Notes under the pieces: model-generated
What the model saw: the letters and a program-made list of their open reading frames with translations, nothing else
Told to the model about the DNA's origin: nothing
Database searches by the model: none
Translations under genes and position numbers: made by a program
In this document: piece after piece, positions 44,101 to 52,605 of the stretch
How positions within the stretch are numbered: position 1 is the stretch's first letter
Layout: each line of letters starts with the position of its first letter
Assembly (NCBI RefSeq): GCF_014118685.1
Contig: NZ_JACFAK010000007.1
Coordinates: 1-64,000, forward strand
Direction of reading: 5' to 3'
Length of the DNA stretch: 64,000 bases
Source: Flaviflexus huanghaiensis
Lineage (GTDB): Bacteria > Actinomycetota > Actinomycetes > Actinomycetales > Actinomycetaceae

Positions 44101-45330
44101 CTGAGAGGTGAAGGAGTGGTGCGCCGCTGAGCTTCCGTAGACGTAGATGACATGCTTCTGGGATGCGGCTCTGTCGGCGGCGATGGAGGCGAGTACGCGC
44201 CGAACGTCCGTTCCAGGGGCCGCGTCGATGAAGACCGAGGTACCTTCGGCGACAGCTTCGACGATGTCGAGCTCGGACACATCAAGCTGACCAGCGCCGC
44301 GCTCCGCCTGCGGTGAACGGTCGTACGGGTTCCTTGTGATCTCAGCTTCGGGGCTACGGCCGAGGACGAGGTCGGCGATGAAGGTGGATGCGCGGACCTG
44401 CGGCTCCATAGCAATGAGATCGTCATGGAGGATTGCAGAGGGCGATGATGCGAGCGCAAGGAGGGTGCCTGCTTCGAATACGCATCCGGGCAGATAGACC
44501 CTGGCGATTTCTCGCAGTCTCACGAGCGCCGCCTCCTGCGTCTCCGCAGATCGCGCGAGGCGCCGAACTTCTTCCACCGCGTCCGTCGGTGCGCCATAGC
44601 GGCGCAACCCGTCGAGAACAGCACTCGAAACGTCAGTGCCCTCGCCGAGGGTGACGACCGGATCGGATGCGGTCGACGTCGCAATGTGGACGCTGCGGCG
44701 CAGGGCCGGCTCCGTTATCTCAATGATCTGAGGACCGGTCGGCTCTGCCTCTTCTTCGATCTGGTCGAGGGGGATCTGGCCGGTCTCGTCGAACGCTGCA
44801 CCGAGCTCGACGTCCTCACTGCCCGTGTCCGGAACTGTCCTCTGCCCGGGCCGAATTTCTGTCCATGTCAGCGTCCCGTGAATGAGGGATATCGGTGCAG
44901 ACCCGTACGACTCTTCGAGGTTGCGCTGGCGGGACAGCAGTGTGTTGATCTTCGTGCGCGCAGTCGACAGCGCGTCTGCCTCCCGGAAAAGCGAGGTGAG
45001 CGGAGTCGAACTTCCCGCGTAGAAGCCCGCCGCTCCGGTTGGGTGGATGTGGCTGAGGTCAACAACATCGGGTTCGTTCGGGGAGAGGACGATGTCGCTC
45101 GACTTTTCAGCGAGGGTTGATCGCCAGGCCGCGAACGCCTCCGTCACGGCCGCATACGATTCCTCCGAGTCGGTCGGCTGGCGCCGCGCCTCGATGGCGG
45201 GGCCGAACGGGTCGACCTCCGGTTCGGGGTGGGCGGGCTCCTTCTCGGCAACCGGCTCAGGCGGGGACTGCGGAGAGGGCGCCGACACGTCGGGCGTGCG
45301 CTTCTTGCGGAAGAACGGTAAAGGGGTCAC
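41164..45330 (-). CDS. very large degenerate superfamily-1 helicase-like protein with restriction-like C-terminal domain
   Basis: About 1,388 residues. The N-terminal 70 are Pro/Glu-rich. The centre holds a helicase-like ATPase that seems inactive: the place of Walker A reads FIDAAPGTDVRRVL, lacking the GKT lysine, and the DEAD-like box reads LVILDGIDSI. Helical and coiled parts lie at about 400-800. Later motifs (HIILTVGLGKTVHGRVLH) resemble SF1 motif V/VI. The end (about 1210-1320) looks like a Vsr/PD-(D/E)xK fold, with ALIADLVARLRDRGYDAKAG and SERGWRVVPTVTTSVF. I favour the GTG at 45330; the frame is open to 45402, which would overlap the previous gene by 46 bases. Confidence 0.7.
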   Translation of the reverse strand: MTPLPFFRKKRTPDVSAPSPQSPPEPVAEKEPAHPEPEVDPFGPAIEARRQPTDSEESYAAVTEAFAAWRSTLAEKSSDIVLSPNEPDVVDLSHIHPTGAAGFYAGSSTPLTSLFREADALSTARTKINTLLSRQRNLEESYGSAPISLIHGTLTWTEIRPGQRTVPDTGSEDVELGAAFDETGQIPLDQIEEEAEPTGPQIIEITEPALRRSVHIATSTASDPVVTLGEGTDVSSAVLDGLRRYGAPTDAVEEVRRLARSAETQEAALVRLREIARVYLPGCVFEAGTLLALASSPSAILHDDLIAMEPQVRASTFIADLVLGRSPEAEITRNPYDRSPQAERGAGQLDVSELDIVEAVAEGTSVFIDAAPGTDVRRVLASIAADRAASQKHVIYVYGSSAAHHSFTSQLERLQLGEALADFSTISEVPLRLRAGLRQKSPVLDSEAATERNAQLEADRERLAEFMSALHETSPKWGVSAHQLLIQIAEMSLEEGGSVTKIRLGESVVGQLADEERRGEAASLLDEALRLDARASQANPWAGSTIYSDEQAAAIHERVTHVADISLPALMDQVQRAAAETGLRRAESLDAWAAQLELLSDVSDTLDTFRPHIYERSVTDMIIATASKEWRNEHGAVMKMSERRRLKKEARDMVRPGQEVPDLHTALSQVQREREKWRLHSEPGSWPSIPDGVDQLRGTYGDVRAEVDELADVLPDGGELTSMSLIDLRKRCQALARESGDLADLPRRNELRKQIDTSGLTELFDDLRQRDVNPERAGTELYAAYLASVFELMFSTTPALAAGAGSRANDLVASVVRQDREHVGSMPDYISRAIIASMRATITKKKDETLEVDAVLAEHDAAGLREAIAKHGDILRAARPIWAMSAVTVAQYIPPMEWADLVILDGIDSIELAQLVPSLLRGRTVVACGRAQGLGEAVSALSQALPVASLPTHSSRHDEITARFLADNDFSPNLRVYPGAPTRPAPRLIVVEGTGVPSPRSGLVEGPEKEVDAVVEAVVDLALSRPEESIGVIALNAVHAERIRTAARAVARTSSALAALTDPTVREPFAVVDALSAGTLRRDHIILTVGLGKTVHGRVLHSFGNLSTEAGVEGLVSALEAPRKSLTVISSFEASDIDRSRLGAPGSILLVDLLEAFRHNRATTAEDTQPMALIADLVARLRDRGYDAKAGYSRSGSLPIPLVAGHPDIPGTWAVAVTLDDETYAAEKSLRRRDQFWPAMLSERGWRVVPTVTTSVFFEPQNEVNRIIAAVDAVRDDVREAAAHARTSRPLPAHLDTDTIDDDLDHERLPRGPRPKVSPGMPLAAYSDDQLDELVTWIMSDGIYRSEDEVVEELRSELDLRRRGIQVDVVLRNVVRRQTAGPSTKPEL

Positions 45331-45356
45331 CCCTTCACCGTACCGATTCCTCAGGC

Positions 45357-46178
45357 TCAGTTCACTGAAGCGCGCGCGTGCGGTATGTGCAGATCGAGCC
45401 ACTCGATCATCTGACGCTCGAGCAGGTCACGGCCGGGATCTCGAATAATCTCGTGGTAGCCGCCCGCCACCGGCACGAAGTCGGCTACGCCGCCAGCGAG
45501 CCGCACGGCAGCCGCGAATTCACGTGATCCATCGACGTTGGCAATGGCGTCCGCCTCACCGTGGGCGATAAAGAGCGGCACTCTCCTATCCCACCGGTGA
45601 GCATTGTCGAGCGCTCTGCGCCCGTGAACCGCCATCGACGTACCCGATAAGAGCGAGACCGGCCCGTGGAAGACGAGCGGGTCCTCCACGTAGTCACGGA
45701 CTGCTTCCGGGTCGCGGCTCGTGAGTTGTGGGTCGATTGTGGCGACGGGGAGTGCGGGCAGGTAGGAGGCGAGCCGATATCCAGCGCGGGCGATCGGGGA
45801 CGGCAGCTCGGGATAGGGGCGGAATGCGGGCCCCGTCAGCATGACTCCCGCCAGGCCGGAGGGATCGATGAGAGCGGAGGACGCGGTGACAATGCCACCC
45901 ATCGAATGACCGAACAGAATGAGACTGTCCGTTCTCATCCGCTGCATCACAGCGGCTCGTGCCCTGCGGTGAAGGGTGATGAGCTGGCCGACGTCGACTC
46001 GTGCGGCTGGCCCCGCTGTTCCGCCGTGGCCGGGCTGATTGTAGAAGAACACGTCATACCCCGCCGCGGCGAACGTCTCCGTGAGTGATGAGTACCGCCC
46101 AGCGTGCTCCGCATATCCGTGGAGGATGAGGATCGTTGCGCGGGGCTCTCCGACTGCAATGATATGGGTGAGGTCCAT
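45357..46178 (-). CDS. alpha/beta hydrolase, monoacylglycerol lipase-like
   Basis: The 273-residue protein has the oxyanion region LILHGYAEHAGRY, the nucleophile elbow GHSMGG, an acid in HGEADAIANVDG and the last histidine in GGYHEIIRD. HGYAEHAGRY is typical of Hydrolase_4 monoglyceride lipases, which release fatty acids from monoacylglycerol or lysophospholipids. No signal peptide is seen. Confidence 0.88.
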   Translation of the reverse strand: MDLTHIIAVGEPRATILILHGYAEHAGRYSSLTETFAAAGYDVFFYNQPGHGGTAGPAARVDVGQLITLHRRARAAVMQRMRTDSLILFGHSMGGIVTASSALIDPSGLAGVMLTGPAFRPYPELPSPIARAGYRLASYLPALPVATIDPQLTSRDPEAVRDYVEDPLVFHGPVSLLSGTSMAVHGRRALDNAHRWDRRVPLFIAHGEADAIANVDGSREFAAAVRLAGGVADFVPVAGGYHEIIRDPGRDLLERQMIEWLDLHIPHARASVN

Positions 46179-46218
46179 GCCTCCACTTTCCCAGAAGAAT
46201 CCCTACTCCGCTGGAGGT

Positions 46219-46593
46219 TCAGGCCCAGCCAAGCTCGTGGAGCCGCTCGTCGTCAATCCCGAAGTGATGGGCGATTTCGTGGATAACGGTCACGGCGATC
46301 TCGTCGATGAGCTCCTCGCGGGTGTCGCAGAAACGGCTCAGTGGGCCCCGGAAGATGAAGATCGTGTCGGGCAGGGCGCCCGCCCACCCATCATCGCGGT
46401 CCGTCAGCGCCGTACCCTCGTACAGTCCGAGAAGTTGCGCCTGCCCGTTCTCGTCGCGCTCGCCAGGCAGGACCATGTCTGGCCGCGGCTCGTCCTCGAT
46501 GAGGACAACAACATTGTCGACCGCCGCCATGAGCTCGTCCGGCACCATGTCGAGAGCATCCGCGACAGCCTGCTCGAACTCGTCTTCCGTCAT
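46219..46593 (-). CDS. mini-zincin metallopeptidase family protein
   Basis: The 124-residue protein has a C-terminal HEIAHHFGI metal site (HExxHxxG) and an N-terminal acidic helix starting MTEDEFEQAVADALD. It belongs to the small minimal-gluzincin-like family (DUF1025/zincin_1) common in actinobacteria. Substrate unknown. I chose the ATG at 46593, since upstream codons have no family similarity. Confidence 0.85.
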   Translation of the reverse strand: MTEDEFEQAVADALDMVPDELMAAVDNVVVLIEDEPRPDMVLPGERDENGQAQLLGLYEGTALTDRDDGWAGALPDTIFIFRGPLSRFCDTREELIDEIAVTVIHEIAHHFGIDDERLHELGWA

Positions 46594-46676
46594 CTCGACC
46601 ACGCCCCCATCCTGCCATGTGCGCGGCGAGTCGATGAGAACACTCGGCCGGCCGCAGGTGCGTTCTGTCGGCACCG

Positions 46677-47738
46677 TCAGATCACCCAACCGCCCTGAAT
46701 TGCGGCGGTGACGGCTGTGCCGATCGCACGCGGCTCGTGTGTAGCGGGTTCTCTAACGACGAGCGTTCCAATGTTCGTTTCGACGTGGTAGACCATGTGT
46801 GAGCGGGCGAATCCCGCCGCAATGACCTGCCCTTCCGGCTCGACGGCGCTCGCGCGATGACCATCGTGAAGGACAATCGATTCCGGAGTGACAACGACTG
46901 TGACTGGTCCGGGTCTGACGTCTTCGGCACAGGGCAAGCTAACGGACAGTCGTCCCATTGCGACCTTCACGTATTCGCCGCTCGGTGTATCTGCGACGCC
47001 AGGGATGATGTTGTCGACCCCCATAAAGTTCGCAACGAAGCGGGAGGCTGGGCGGTTGTACACCCAACGGGGTCTCCCGACCTGCACGATGCGTCCCTCA
47101 TTCATGACGGCGATTCTGTCCCCGACCATGCACGCCTCGTCGATATCGTGTGTCACGTAGATGGCGCTCATCCCCATGCGCGTCACCTGGGATTGGATAT
47201 CTGCATGGATGGCTTGTCGGAGGGAAACTTCGACATGCGCGACCGGCTCATCGAGGAGGAGCACGCGCGGTCGGCGCACGATGGTTCTGGCCAGCGAGAC
47301 CCGCTGCCCCTGGCCGCCTGACAGCTCGTGCGGCATCCGGCCCGCAAGCCCGGTGATGTTCATGATCGCCATCGCGATGTCGACGAGATCGTCGCGGCGC
47401 CTTTCACTCATCCGAGCATCATCCAGACCGAAGGCGATGTTCTCCCGGACGCTGCCAGGGAAGAGTGTCGGCTCCTCGAAGACGAGGCCGGTCTGCCTGC
47501 GCTGCGCCGGCAGGTCCGTCACGTCCTCGCCGTCGATGACGATCTGGCCGCCCGTGGATCTGTTGAGACCGGCGATCGTGCGGAGCAGGGTGGTCTTCCC
47601 ACACCCGGATGGGCCGACGAGAGAGAGGATGGTGCCCCGGGGTACGGTAAGCGTGAGATCGCGGATGATGGGTCGATCGAACTCGACTGTCAGCTCCTCG
47701 ATGTGCAGGCCCTCATGACCCTCGTCCCAGCCACTCAT
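46677..47738 (-). CDS. ABC transporter ATP-binding protein (AfuC/FbpC-like)
   Basis: The 353-residue protein has Walker A GPSGCGKTT, signature LSGGQGQRVSLAR, Walker B VLLLDEP and switch THD, then a C-terminal TOBE-like regulatory domain (about 245-350). Two odd points: the Q-loop reads VFEEP, with Glu for the usual Gln, and the D-loop reads VAHVEVS instead of SALD. The start overlaps the permease stop (ATGA). It energises import by the adjacent permease and binding protein. Confidence 0.88.
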   Translation of the reverse strand: MSGWDEGHEGLHIEELTVEFDRPIIRDLTLTVPRGTILSLVGPSGCGKTTLLRTIAGLNRSTGGQIVIDGEDVTDLPAQRRQTGLVFEEPTLFPGSVRENIAFGLDDARMSERRRDDLVDIAMAIMNITGLAGRMPHELSGGQGQRVSLARTIVRRPRVLLLDEPVAHVEVSLRQAIHADIQSQVTRMGMSAIYVTHDIDEACMVGDRIAVMNEGRIVQVGRPRWVYNRPASRFVANFMGVDNIIPGVADTPSGEYVKVAMGRLSVSLPCAEDVRPGPVTVVVTPESIVLHDGHRASAVEPEGQVIAAGFARSHMVYHVETNIGTLVVREPATHEPRAIGTAVTAAIQGGWVI

Positions 47739-49252
47739 GCCACTCCCGTCGTCTCTCTGGTGCGCGGCGAACCGCTCCACATGCCACGGCCGAACAGGAC
47801 TCCGCTTCCCACTGCCAGGAGGAGAAGACCGCCGGCGACTGAGGCCGTCATCAGGCTCATGGCGAAAACTCGATCGTCCCAACCAGCTGCTGCGAGCGCG
47901 GTTAGGCTCGTCGACGCCGTGTCGAAACCAGGTGGTTGAACGAATGTGATCGGCGCCGTCCGGGTGAGAATAATCCCCGACACGAGGGCGGTGACGGCGA
48001 CGATCTGGGGGGCGAGGACCGGGAGGAGCGTGACCCCGGCGCGAACGCTGTCCGCGCCCGCGTCGCGCGCGGCGTCGAACAGGTCTCGTGTGCTGCGCAA
48101 CATGACAGTGAAGCCGACGTGGGCGATCGGGACCGCGACGGTGAGATATGCGATGCCGACCGCGACATAGCCGCCGGCGACCGACCCGCCGCCAACAAGG
48201 GACGGGAAGGTGACAATCCAGATCGACGTCGAATCTCGGAACAGCGCTGACAGCATCATGCCAATGGCAGTTTGCGAGAGGAGGAAAGTCGCCAGCAGTC
48301 CAGCGGTGACCGTGAAGCCAACGACTCCCCCACGCCCGGCCAGCACTGCCGTCAACAGCCCGCAGACAAGTGCCGCTGGAACAGCGATGATGAGGACCGC
48401 CAGGGTCGTGTTGATGAGGCTGCCGGATGCCACATGGCTGGCGCCCACAGCCCCTGCGACGATGGTGCCGACGATGGCGGCGACGACGATGAGCTGTGGG
48501 ACGACGGCAATGAGCAGCCGGTGCCGCCACACGAATTGAGAACTGACGAATTCCGGGCTGCGCCGTCGAACCTTATGTTGGATGTCGATCCAGTTGCCCG
48601 CGCGCCTCGATAGGAGACCGGCGAGGAGGATTGCCGGGATGACGAGCGCGGCCACGTTCGGCCCGACGTCGTCCGTCATGCCTGTGCTCATCGACCGGAA
48701 TATGTGGGAGGCGAGATAGGAATCAGTTCCACCATAGACAAGTGTGACGGACGGGTCGCTGGCGATGATGAGTGCCGTGAGGGCGGTGCTGACCCAGAAC
48801 GAGCGGAGCCACGGTCGACACAAAACTCGGCGGACCGTTGCGCCAGGCGACACACCGAGCGTGGCGCTAGCCATGAGGAGATCGTCGGGCACCGAGTTGA
48901 GCGCGCCCGCCTGAATGAGAAATGCAATCGGCAGATGTGCGATTGCTTGAGCGGCGATGATAACGGCAGGACCGTAAGGATCCATGGCGAACGGGTTCTG
49001 GATGAGTGCGGTTGCGATAGCTGTCGCCGGGATCGCCAGTGGGATGCAGGCTCCGAACGCGATGATCCATCGCCATCTGCCGCCGAGGCGATGTGCGAAG
49101 GAGAGCATCCCGCCCGCGGCAGAGGCCGCCGTGCTGGCTGCGATGCTCGACTGCGCTGTGCGGGCTACCGCGTCATGCTCACCGCTCGCTACCGCGGCGA
49201 GCAGAATGATGAGCGCCAAGAATGCGATGAGGGTAGTGCTAATACGCGCCAT
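47735..49252 (-). CDS. ABC transporter permease with two fused membrane domains (AfuB/FbpB-like)
   Basis: The 505-residue protein holds about 12 membrane helices in two repeats, each with an EAA-like loop before its last helices (for example LMASATLGVSPGATVRRVLC and DAARDAGADSVRAGVTLL). This double architecture is typical of FbpB/AfuB permeases for ferric ion, hexose phosphates or related anions. It overlaps the binding-protein gene by 14 bases. Confidence 0.88.
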   Translation of the reverse strand: MARISTTLIAFLALIILLAAVASGEHDAVARTAQSSIAASTAASAAGGMLSFAHRLGGRWRWIIAFGACIPLAIPATAIATALIQNPFAMDPYGPAVIIAAQAIAHLPIAFLIQAGALNSVPDDLLMASATLGVSPGATVRRVLCRPWLRSFWVSTALTALIIASDPSVTLVYGGTDSYLASHIFRSMSTGMTDDVGPNVAALVIPAILLAGLLSRRAGNWIDIQHKVRRRSPEFVSSQFVWRHRLLIAVVPQLIVVAAIVGTIVAGAVGASHVASGSLINTTLAVLIIAVPAALVCGLLTAVLAGRGGVVGFTVTAGLLATFLLSQTAIGMMLSALFRDSTSIWIVTFPSLVGGGSVAGGYVAVGIAYLTVAVPIAHVGFTVMLRSTRDLFDAARDAGADSVRAGVTLLPVLAPQIVAVTALVSGIILTRTAPITFVQPPGFDTASTSLTALAAAGWDDRVFAMSLMTASVAGGLLLLAVGSGVLFGRGMWSGSPRTRETTGVA

Positions 49253-50264
49253 GTCGCACTTTCTCTGCCCATGCCGCGATCAGACTCGCCCGCCTCTTGC
49301 CCGCGGCATCGATGTCCTGCCCGAAGACCGTGACATCGAGGGCGTCCAGCCGTGCGTTGAGGTTGCCGGGGATGCTGGCGCTCACCGGCAGCTGGCCAGA
49401 CGATTCAGCACCGATGTGTTGTCCCTCGGCGGAGATCGTGAAGCTGACGAAGCGCCCCGCCTCATCCGGCGCAGAAGATTCCCGAAGAATGGCAATCGCT
49501 CCGACCTCGAAGCCGGTGCCGTCACGCGGATAGATTGTCCGCACGTCGCGGCCGAGCTCGTTCTCCGTCTCGCAGTAGGGTCCGAAAGTGACGCCGATGC
49601 CGGCACGGCCGGACGCGACGACATGTGCTGTGACGGTTCCCGAGTCCGTATAGGTCGCTGCGCGCGAGTCGAGCCGCGACATGTAGTCCATGGCGGCGTC
49701 GAGAGAGCCGAGCCGTTCGAATTGGACGGAGAGCATCGTGAACGCCGTGCCGGAAGTCATCGGATTCGGAACGACGACGCGTTCGCCGCTGCCGGCGGCG
49801 ACGAGGTCATCCCACGTCGTCGGCGCTGCGACGTCACTTGCCGCACAAAAGGCGAGAATACCGCCATAGATGCCGTACCAGCGTCCGTCGGGATCACGGA
49901 GATTGCCTGGAATGCTGTCCGCGTTCTCAACTTCTGCACGTGAGAGCAGGCCTTCGTCGGCTGCAATCGTGTACGCCTCTGCGGGGCCGCCCATCCACAC
50001 ATCGAATTCGCCAGCCTCCTTCGGCACTCGAATGCGGGCGAGGGCCTCCGTCGTCGGCATCCGCACAATCGTCACTCTCGATCCGGCAATCTGCTCGTAT
50101 CGCGCTACGACCGCCGTGCAGGAGTCAACGTTGTTCGAGCAGAGGACGACGAGCTCCGGGGAGTCGAGCTGCTCGAGTGTGACCAGGCCGAGCACCGTGA
50201 CGCCCACCACAGTCCCCGCGGCGATGCGGGGCGCCATCTTTGACCACCAGCGGGACCGTCTCAT
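49239..50264 (-). CDS. ABC transporter substrate-binding protein (AfuA/FbpA-like)
   Basis: The 341-residue protein has a basic N-terminus and one hydrophobic segment (about 12-30) without a lipobox, so it may stay membrane-anchored. It then follows the type II periplasmic binding fold (ELVVLCSNNVDSCTAVVARYEQI, FDVWMGGPAEAYTIA, IPGNLRDPDGRWYGIY). In characterised AfuA and PgtC relatives the ligand is a sugar phosphate or phosphoglycerate; in FbpA it is iron. The pair of Tyr used by FbpA for iron is not clearly present. The ATG at 50264 lacks a good Shine-Dalgarno site. Confidence 0.82.
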   Translation of the reverse strand: MRRSRWWSKMAPRIAAGTVVGVTVLGLVTLEQLDSPELVVLCSNNVDSCTAVVARYEQIAGSRVTIVRMPTTEALARIRVPKEAGEFDVWMGGPAEAYTIAADEGLLSRAEVENADSIPGNLRDPDGRWYGIYGGILAFCAASDVAAPTTWDDLVAAGSGERVVVPNPMTSGTAFTMLSVQFERLGSLDAAMDYMSRLDSRAATYTDSGTVTAHVVASGRAGIGVTFGPYCETENELGRDVRTIYPRDGTGFEVGAIAILRESSAPDEAGRFVSFTISAEGQHIGAESSGQLPVSASIPGNLNARLDALDVTVFGQDIDAAGKRRASLIAAWAEKVRHGAY

Positions 50265-50276
50265 ATCGGGACAAGT

Positions 50277-50313
50277 GTATCCGCCGGTTCCCAGCCCAGG
50301 AACCGGCGGATAC
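50277..50313 (-). terminator. 15-bp perfect hairpin between the GlpT-like gene and the binding-protein gene
   Basis: Perfect arms (50277-50291 and 50299-50313) surround a seven-base loop. It lies 16 bases after the GlpT-like stop and 12 bases before the binding-protein ATG. No T-run follows, so it may be an attenuator or processing site that sets the ratio of the two genes. Confidence 0.6.
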
Positions 50314-50328
50314 GGCGACCCGTCCATC

Positions 50329-51738
50329 TCAGACGATAGTGTCCTCGTTGAGCTTCGCTTCCCGTGCGTCCATCATTGCGCGTTCGTCCCTGCCGACGAT
50401 CCACATGAAGACGAGGGAGAGGACCACGATGCCGAGGAGCGCCATGAATGTCACATCCCAACCGAAGTACTTGACTAGTACACCGACTCCCGTGGACGCG
50501 AGAGATGCTCCCAGAAGGTATCCGAAGAGTCCCGTGAAGCCAGCCGCGGTACCCGCAACATGGACCGGAGAGAGGTCAATTGCCTGGAGTCCGATGAGCA
50601 TGACAGGACCGTAGATGAGGCCGCCGATGGCGGCGATAAGGACGTAGAAGATCCACAGAGGCGCGCTGGGCGGGACAAGCCAGTAGAGCGCGAGCGCCAC
50701 GCCGACTCCCGCGAGGAACACGAGTCCGGCACCGGAGCGCCACCCCTTGAACACCTTGTCAGACATCCAGCCGCAAAGGAGAGTGCCGATGATGCCAGCG
50801 AACTCATAGATCGCAAAGCCGATGATGCCGTCGGTGATGTTTGCTGCATGGATCTGCTCGGTCAGATATACGGGAATCCAGTTGAGGACTCCGTAGCGCA
50901 GCGTGTAGACGAAGACGTTCGTCAGGGCGAGGAGGACGATGACACGGTTCGTCAGAACATGCTTGAATAGCGTCTCCTTCCACGACATGCCGTCCTCGTC
51001 GGGTGTGACCTCAACCTTGGCCGGATCATTGCGGTACTCCTCAATCGTCGGCAGGCCGACAGCCTCCGGACGGTCACGGATGGTGACGAAAGCGAAGAGT
51101 GCGACGACGAGGGCGACGAGTGCCGGAACCCAGAACGCCGGAGTCCAGTCAGCATCGGATGAGCCGAAGCGATCCAACGCCCATGCCGAGAGAATGCCGA
51201 CGCCCGCGCCGCCCACGTTATGTGCACAGTTCCAGATCGACGTCATCCAGCCACGTTCGTTGGTGGAGAACCAGTGGACGAGGACCCTGCCGGATGGCGG
51301 CCATCCCATGCCCTGCATCCAGCCGTTGAGGAACATCATGGCGGCGAAGACGCCGACGGATGCGGAAAGAACCGGCACAAACGCGATAAGAAGGTTGACG
51401 ATTGCCGAGAGCGCGAGGCCCAGCGGCATGAAGTAGCGGGCGTTGGCCCGGTCCGACAGCATCGCCATGAAGAACTTTGACAGGCCGTACGAGAACAGGA
51501 CTGCGTTGGCGACGATGCCGAGGCCGAGCGCGTCGAGGACGTCGTTCTCCTTAAGGACCGCGGAGACGATCGACACGTTGTTTCGGATGAGATAGAAGCC
51601 TGCGTAGCCGAAGAAGATTCCGAGGAACGCTTGGCGCCGCATGCGCTTGAACAGCGGCTCAACCTCGGACTCTGGTACGCGTGCGGCCGCAGGCGGCGCA
51701 GAAAGCACGCCGAGGCTCGCTCGATTCTTGTCAGACAT
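50329..51738 (-). CDS. GlpT/UhpT/PgtP family organophosphate:phosphate antiporter
   Basis: The 469-residue protein has about 12 membrane helices and OPA-family motifs: FGYAGFYLIRNNVSIV in helix 1, the SYGLSKFFMAMLSDRANAR loop, and NGWMQGMGWPPSGRVLVHWFSTNERG around helix 5. OPA antiporters exchange glycerol-3-phosphate, hexose-6-phosphate or phosphoglycerate for inorganic phosphate. The ATG at 51738 is preceded by AGGGGGA. It stands between a two-component system and an AfuA-like binding protein. Confidence 0.92.
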   Translation of the reverse strand: MSDKNRASLGVLSAPPAAARVPESEVEPLFKRMRRQAFLGIFFGYAGFYLIRNNVSIVSAVLKENDVLDALGLGIVANAVLFSYGLSKFFMAMLSDRANARYFMPLGLALSAIVNLLIAFVPVLSASVGVFAAMMFLNGWMQGMGWPPSGRVLVHWFSTNERGWMTSIWNCAHNVGGAGVGILSAWALDRFGSSDADWTPAFWVPALVALVVALFAFVTIRDRPEAVGLPTIEEYRNDPAKVEVTPDEDGMSWKETLFKHVLTNRVIVLLALTNVFVYTLRYGVLNWIPVYLTEQIHAANITDGIIGFAIYEFAGIIGTLLCGWMSDKVFKGWRSGAGLVFLAGVGVALALYWLVPPSAPLWIFYVLIAAIGGLIYGPVMLIGLQAIDLSPVHVAGTAAGFTGLFGYLLGASLASTGVGVLVKYFGWDVTFMALLGIVVLSLVFMWIVGRDERAMMDAREAKLNEDTIV

Positions 51739-51879
51739 GAAATTCCCCCTGGTCATGCGCCATCGCATCTTCGTCGACGGCGCCGTCATGTCCCATTCTG
51801 CGAACGTGCTGGTGACAGGGCTACGGGCGGGGGTCACACTCGGTCACAGCCGTGTCACCAAACGTTCTCGCACGCCCTA

Positions 51880-52584
51880 TCAGGCGTCTCCGGACGGACC
51901 GATGGTCAGGCTGTAGCCGAGGCCACGGTGCGCTTCGATATGAGCACCGACCGCACCCGATGAGGCGAGGTTCCTGCGCAACCGGTAGATCGTCGTCTTC
52001 ACCATCTCCCGGCCACCTGCGCTCTCCGTTGTCGCCCATGCCTCGTTGAGGAGCTCCCGGTGGCTGACGATGTCACCGATTCGTCGTGCCAGAGCGAGCA
52101 GCACACGGGTCTCCGTCGCGGACAAGTCAATACGACTTTTCTGCCAGTACGCGACCATGGCCTGCAGGTCGACAGAAAGAGGACCGTGCTCGAGCCGGTC
52201 CCGACCCTCCACCGGCTGGGACCGGCGAACGATCGCCTGCGCTCGGAGAGCGAGTTCACGCGGACTGAACGGCTTCGTCACATAATCATCGGCCCCCGCC
52301 TCGAGACCCTTGATTCGATCTCGCTCACCGCCCAGAGCAGTCAGAAGGATGATGGGCACGTTGTTGGATGAGGCTCGGATCCGTGTGACGAGGTCGATGC
52401 CGGATCCGGACGGCATCATGACATCGAGGACGACAATGTCGATGTGACGCGAAGAGAGAATCCGCCAGGCTTCAGTGACGCCGCTAGCCTCGACGAAATC
52501 GAATCCTTGGACCTCAAGGGCAAATCCGACGATGGACAGCATCTGTCTCTCATCATCGACGATGAGGGCGACTAGATTGCTCAT
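51880..52584 (-). CDS. OmpR-type response regulator
   Basis: The 234-residue protein has a receiver domain with Asp10-Asp11 and the phosphorylation site Asp54 (VVLDVMMP), then Thr82 and Lys in VTKPFSP. An OmpR/PhoB winged helix (about 140-230) ends the protein, with REMVKTTIYRLRRNL as the recognition region. The kinase gene lies directly upstream with a 21-base gap. The likely target is the transporter genes downstream. Confidence 0.92.
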   Translation of the reverse strand: MSNLVALIVDDERQMLSIVGFALEVQGFDFVEASGVTEAWRILSSRHIDIVVLDVMMPSGSGIDLVTRIRASSNNVPIILLTALGGERDRIKGLEAGADDYVTKPFSPRELALRAQAIVRRSQPVEGRDRLEHGPLSVDLQAMVAYWQKSRIDLSATETRVLLALARRIGDIVSHRELLNEAWATTESAGGREMVKTTIYRLRRNLASSGAVGAHIEAHRGLGYSLTIGPSGDA

Positions 52585-52605
52585 GGTCTCCCCCTCTCTC
52601 CACGA

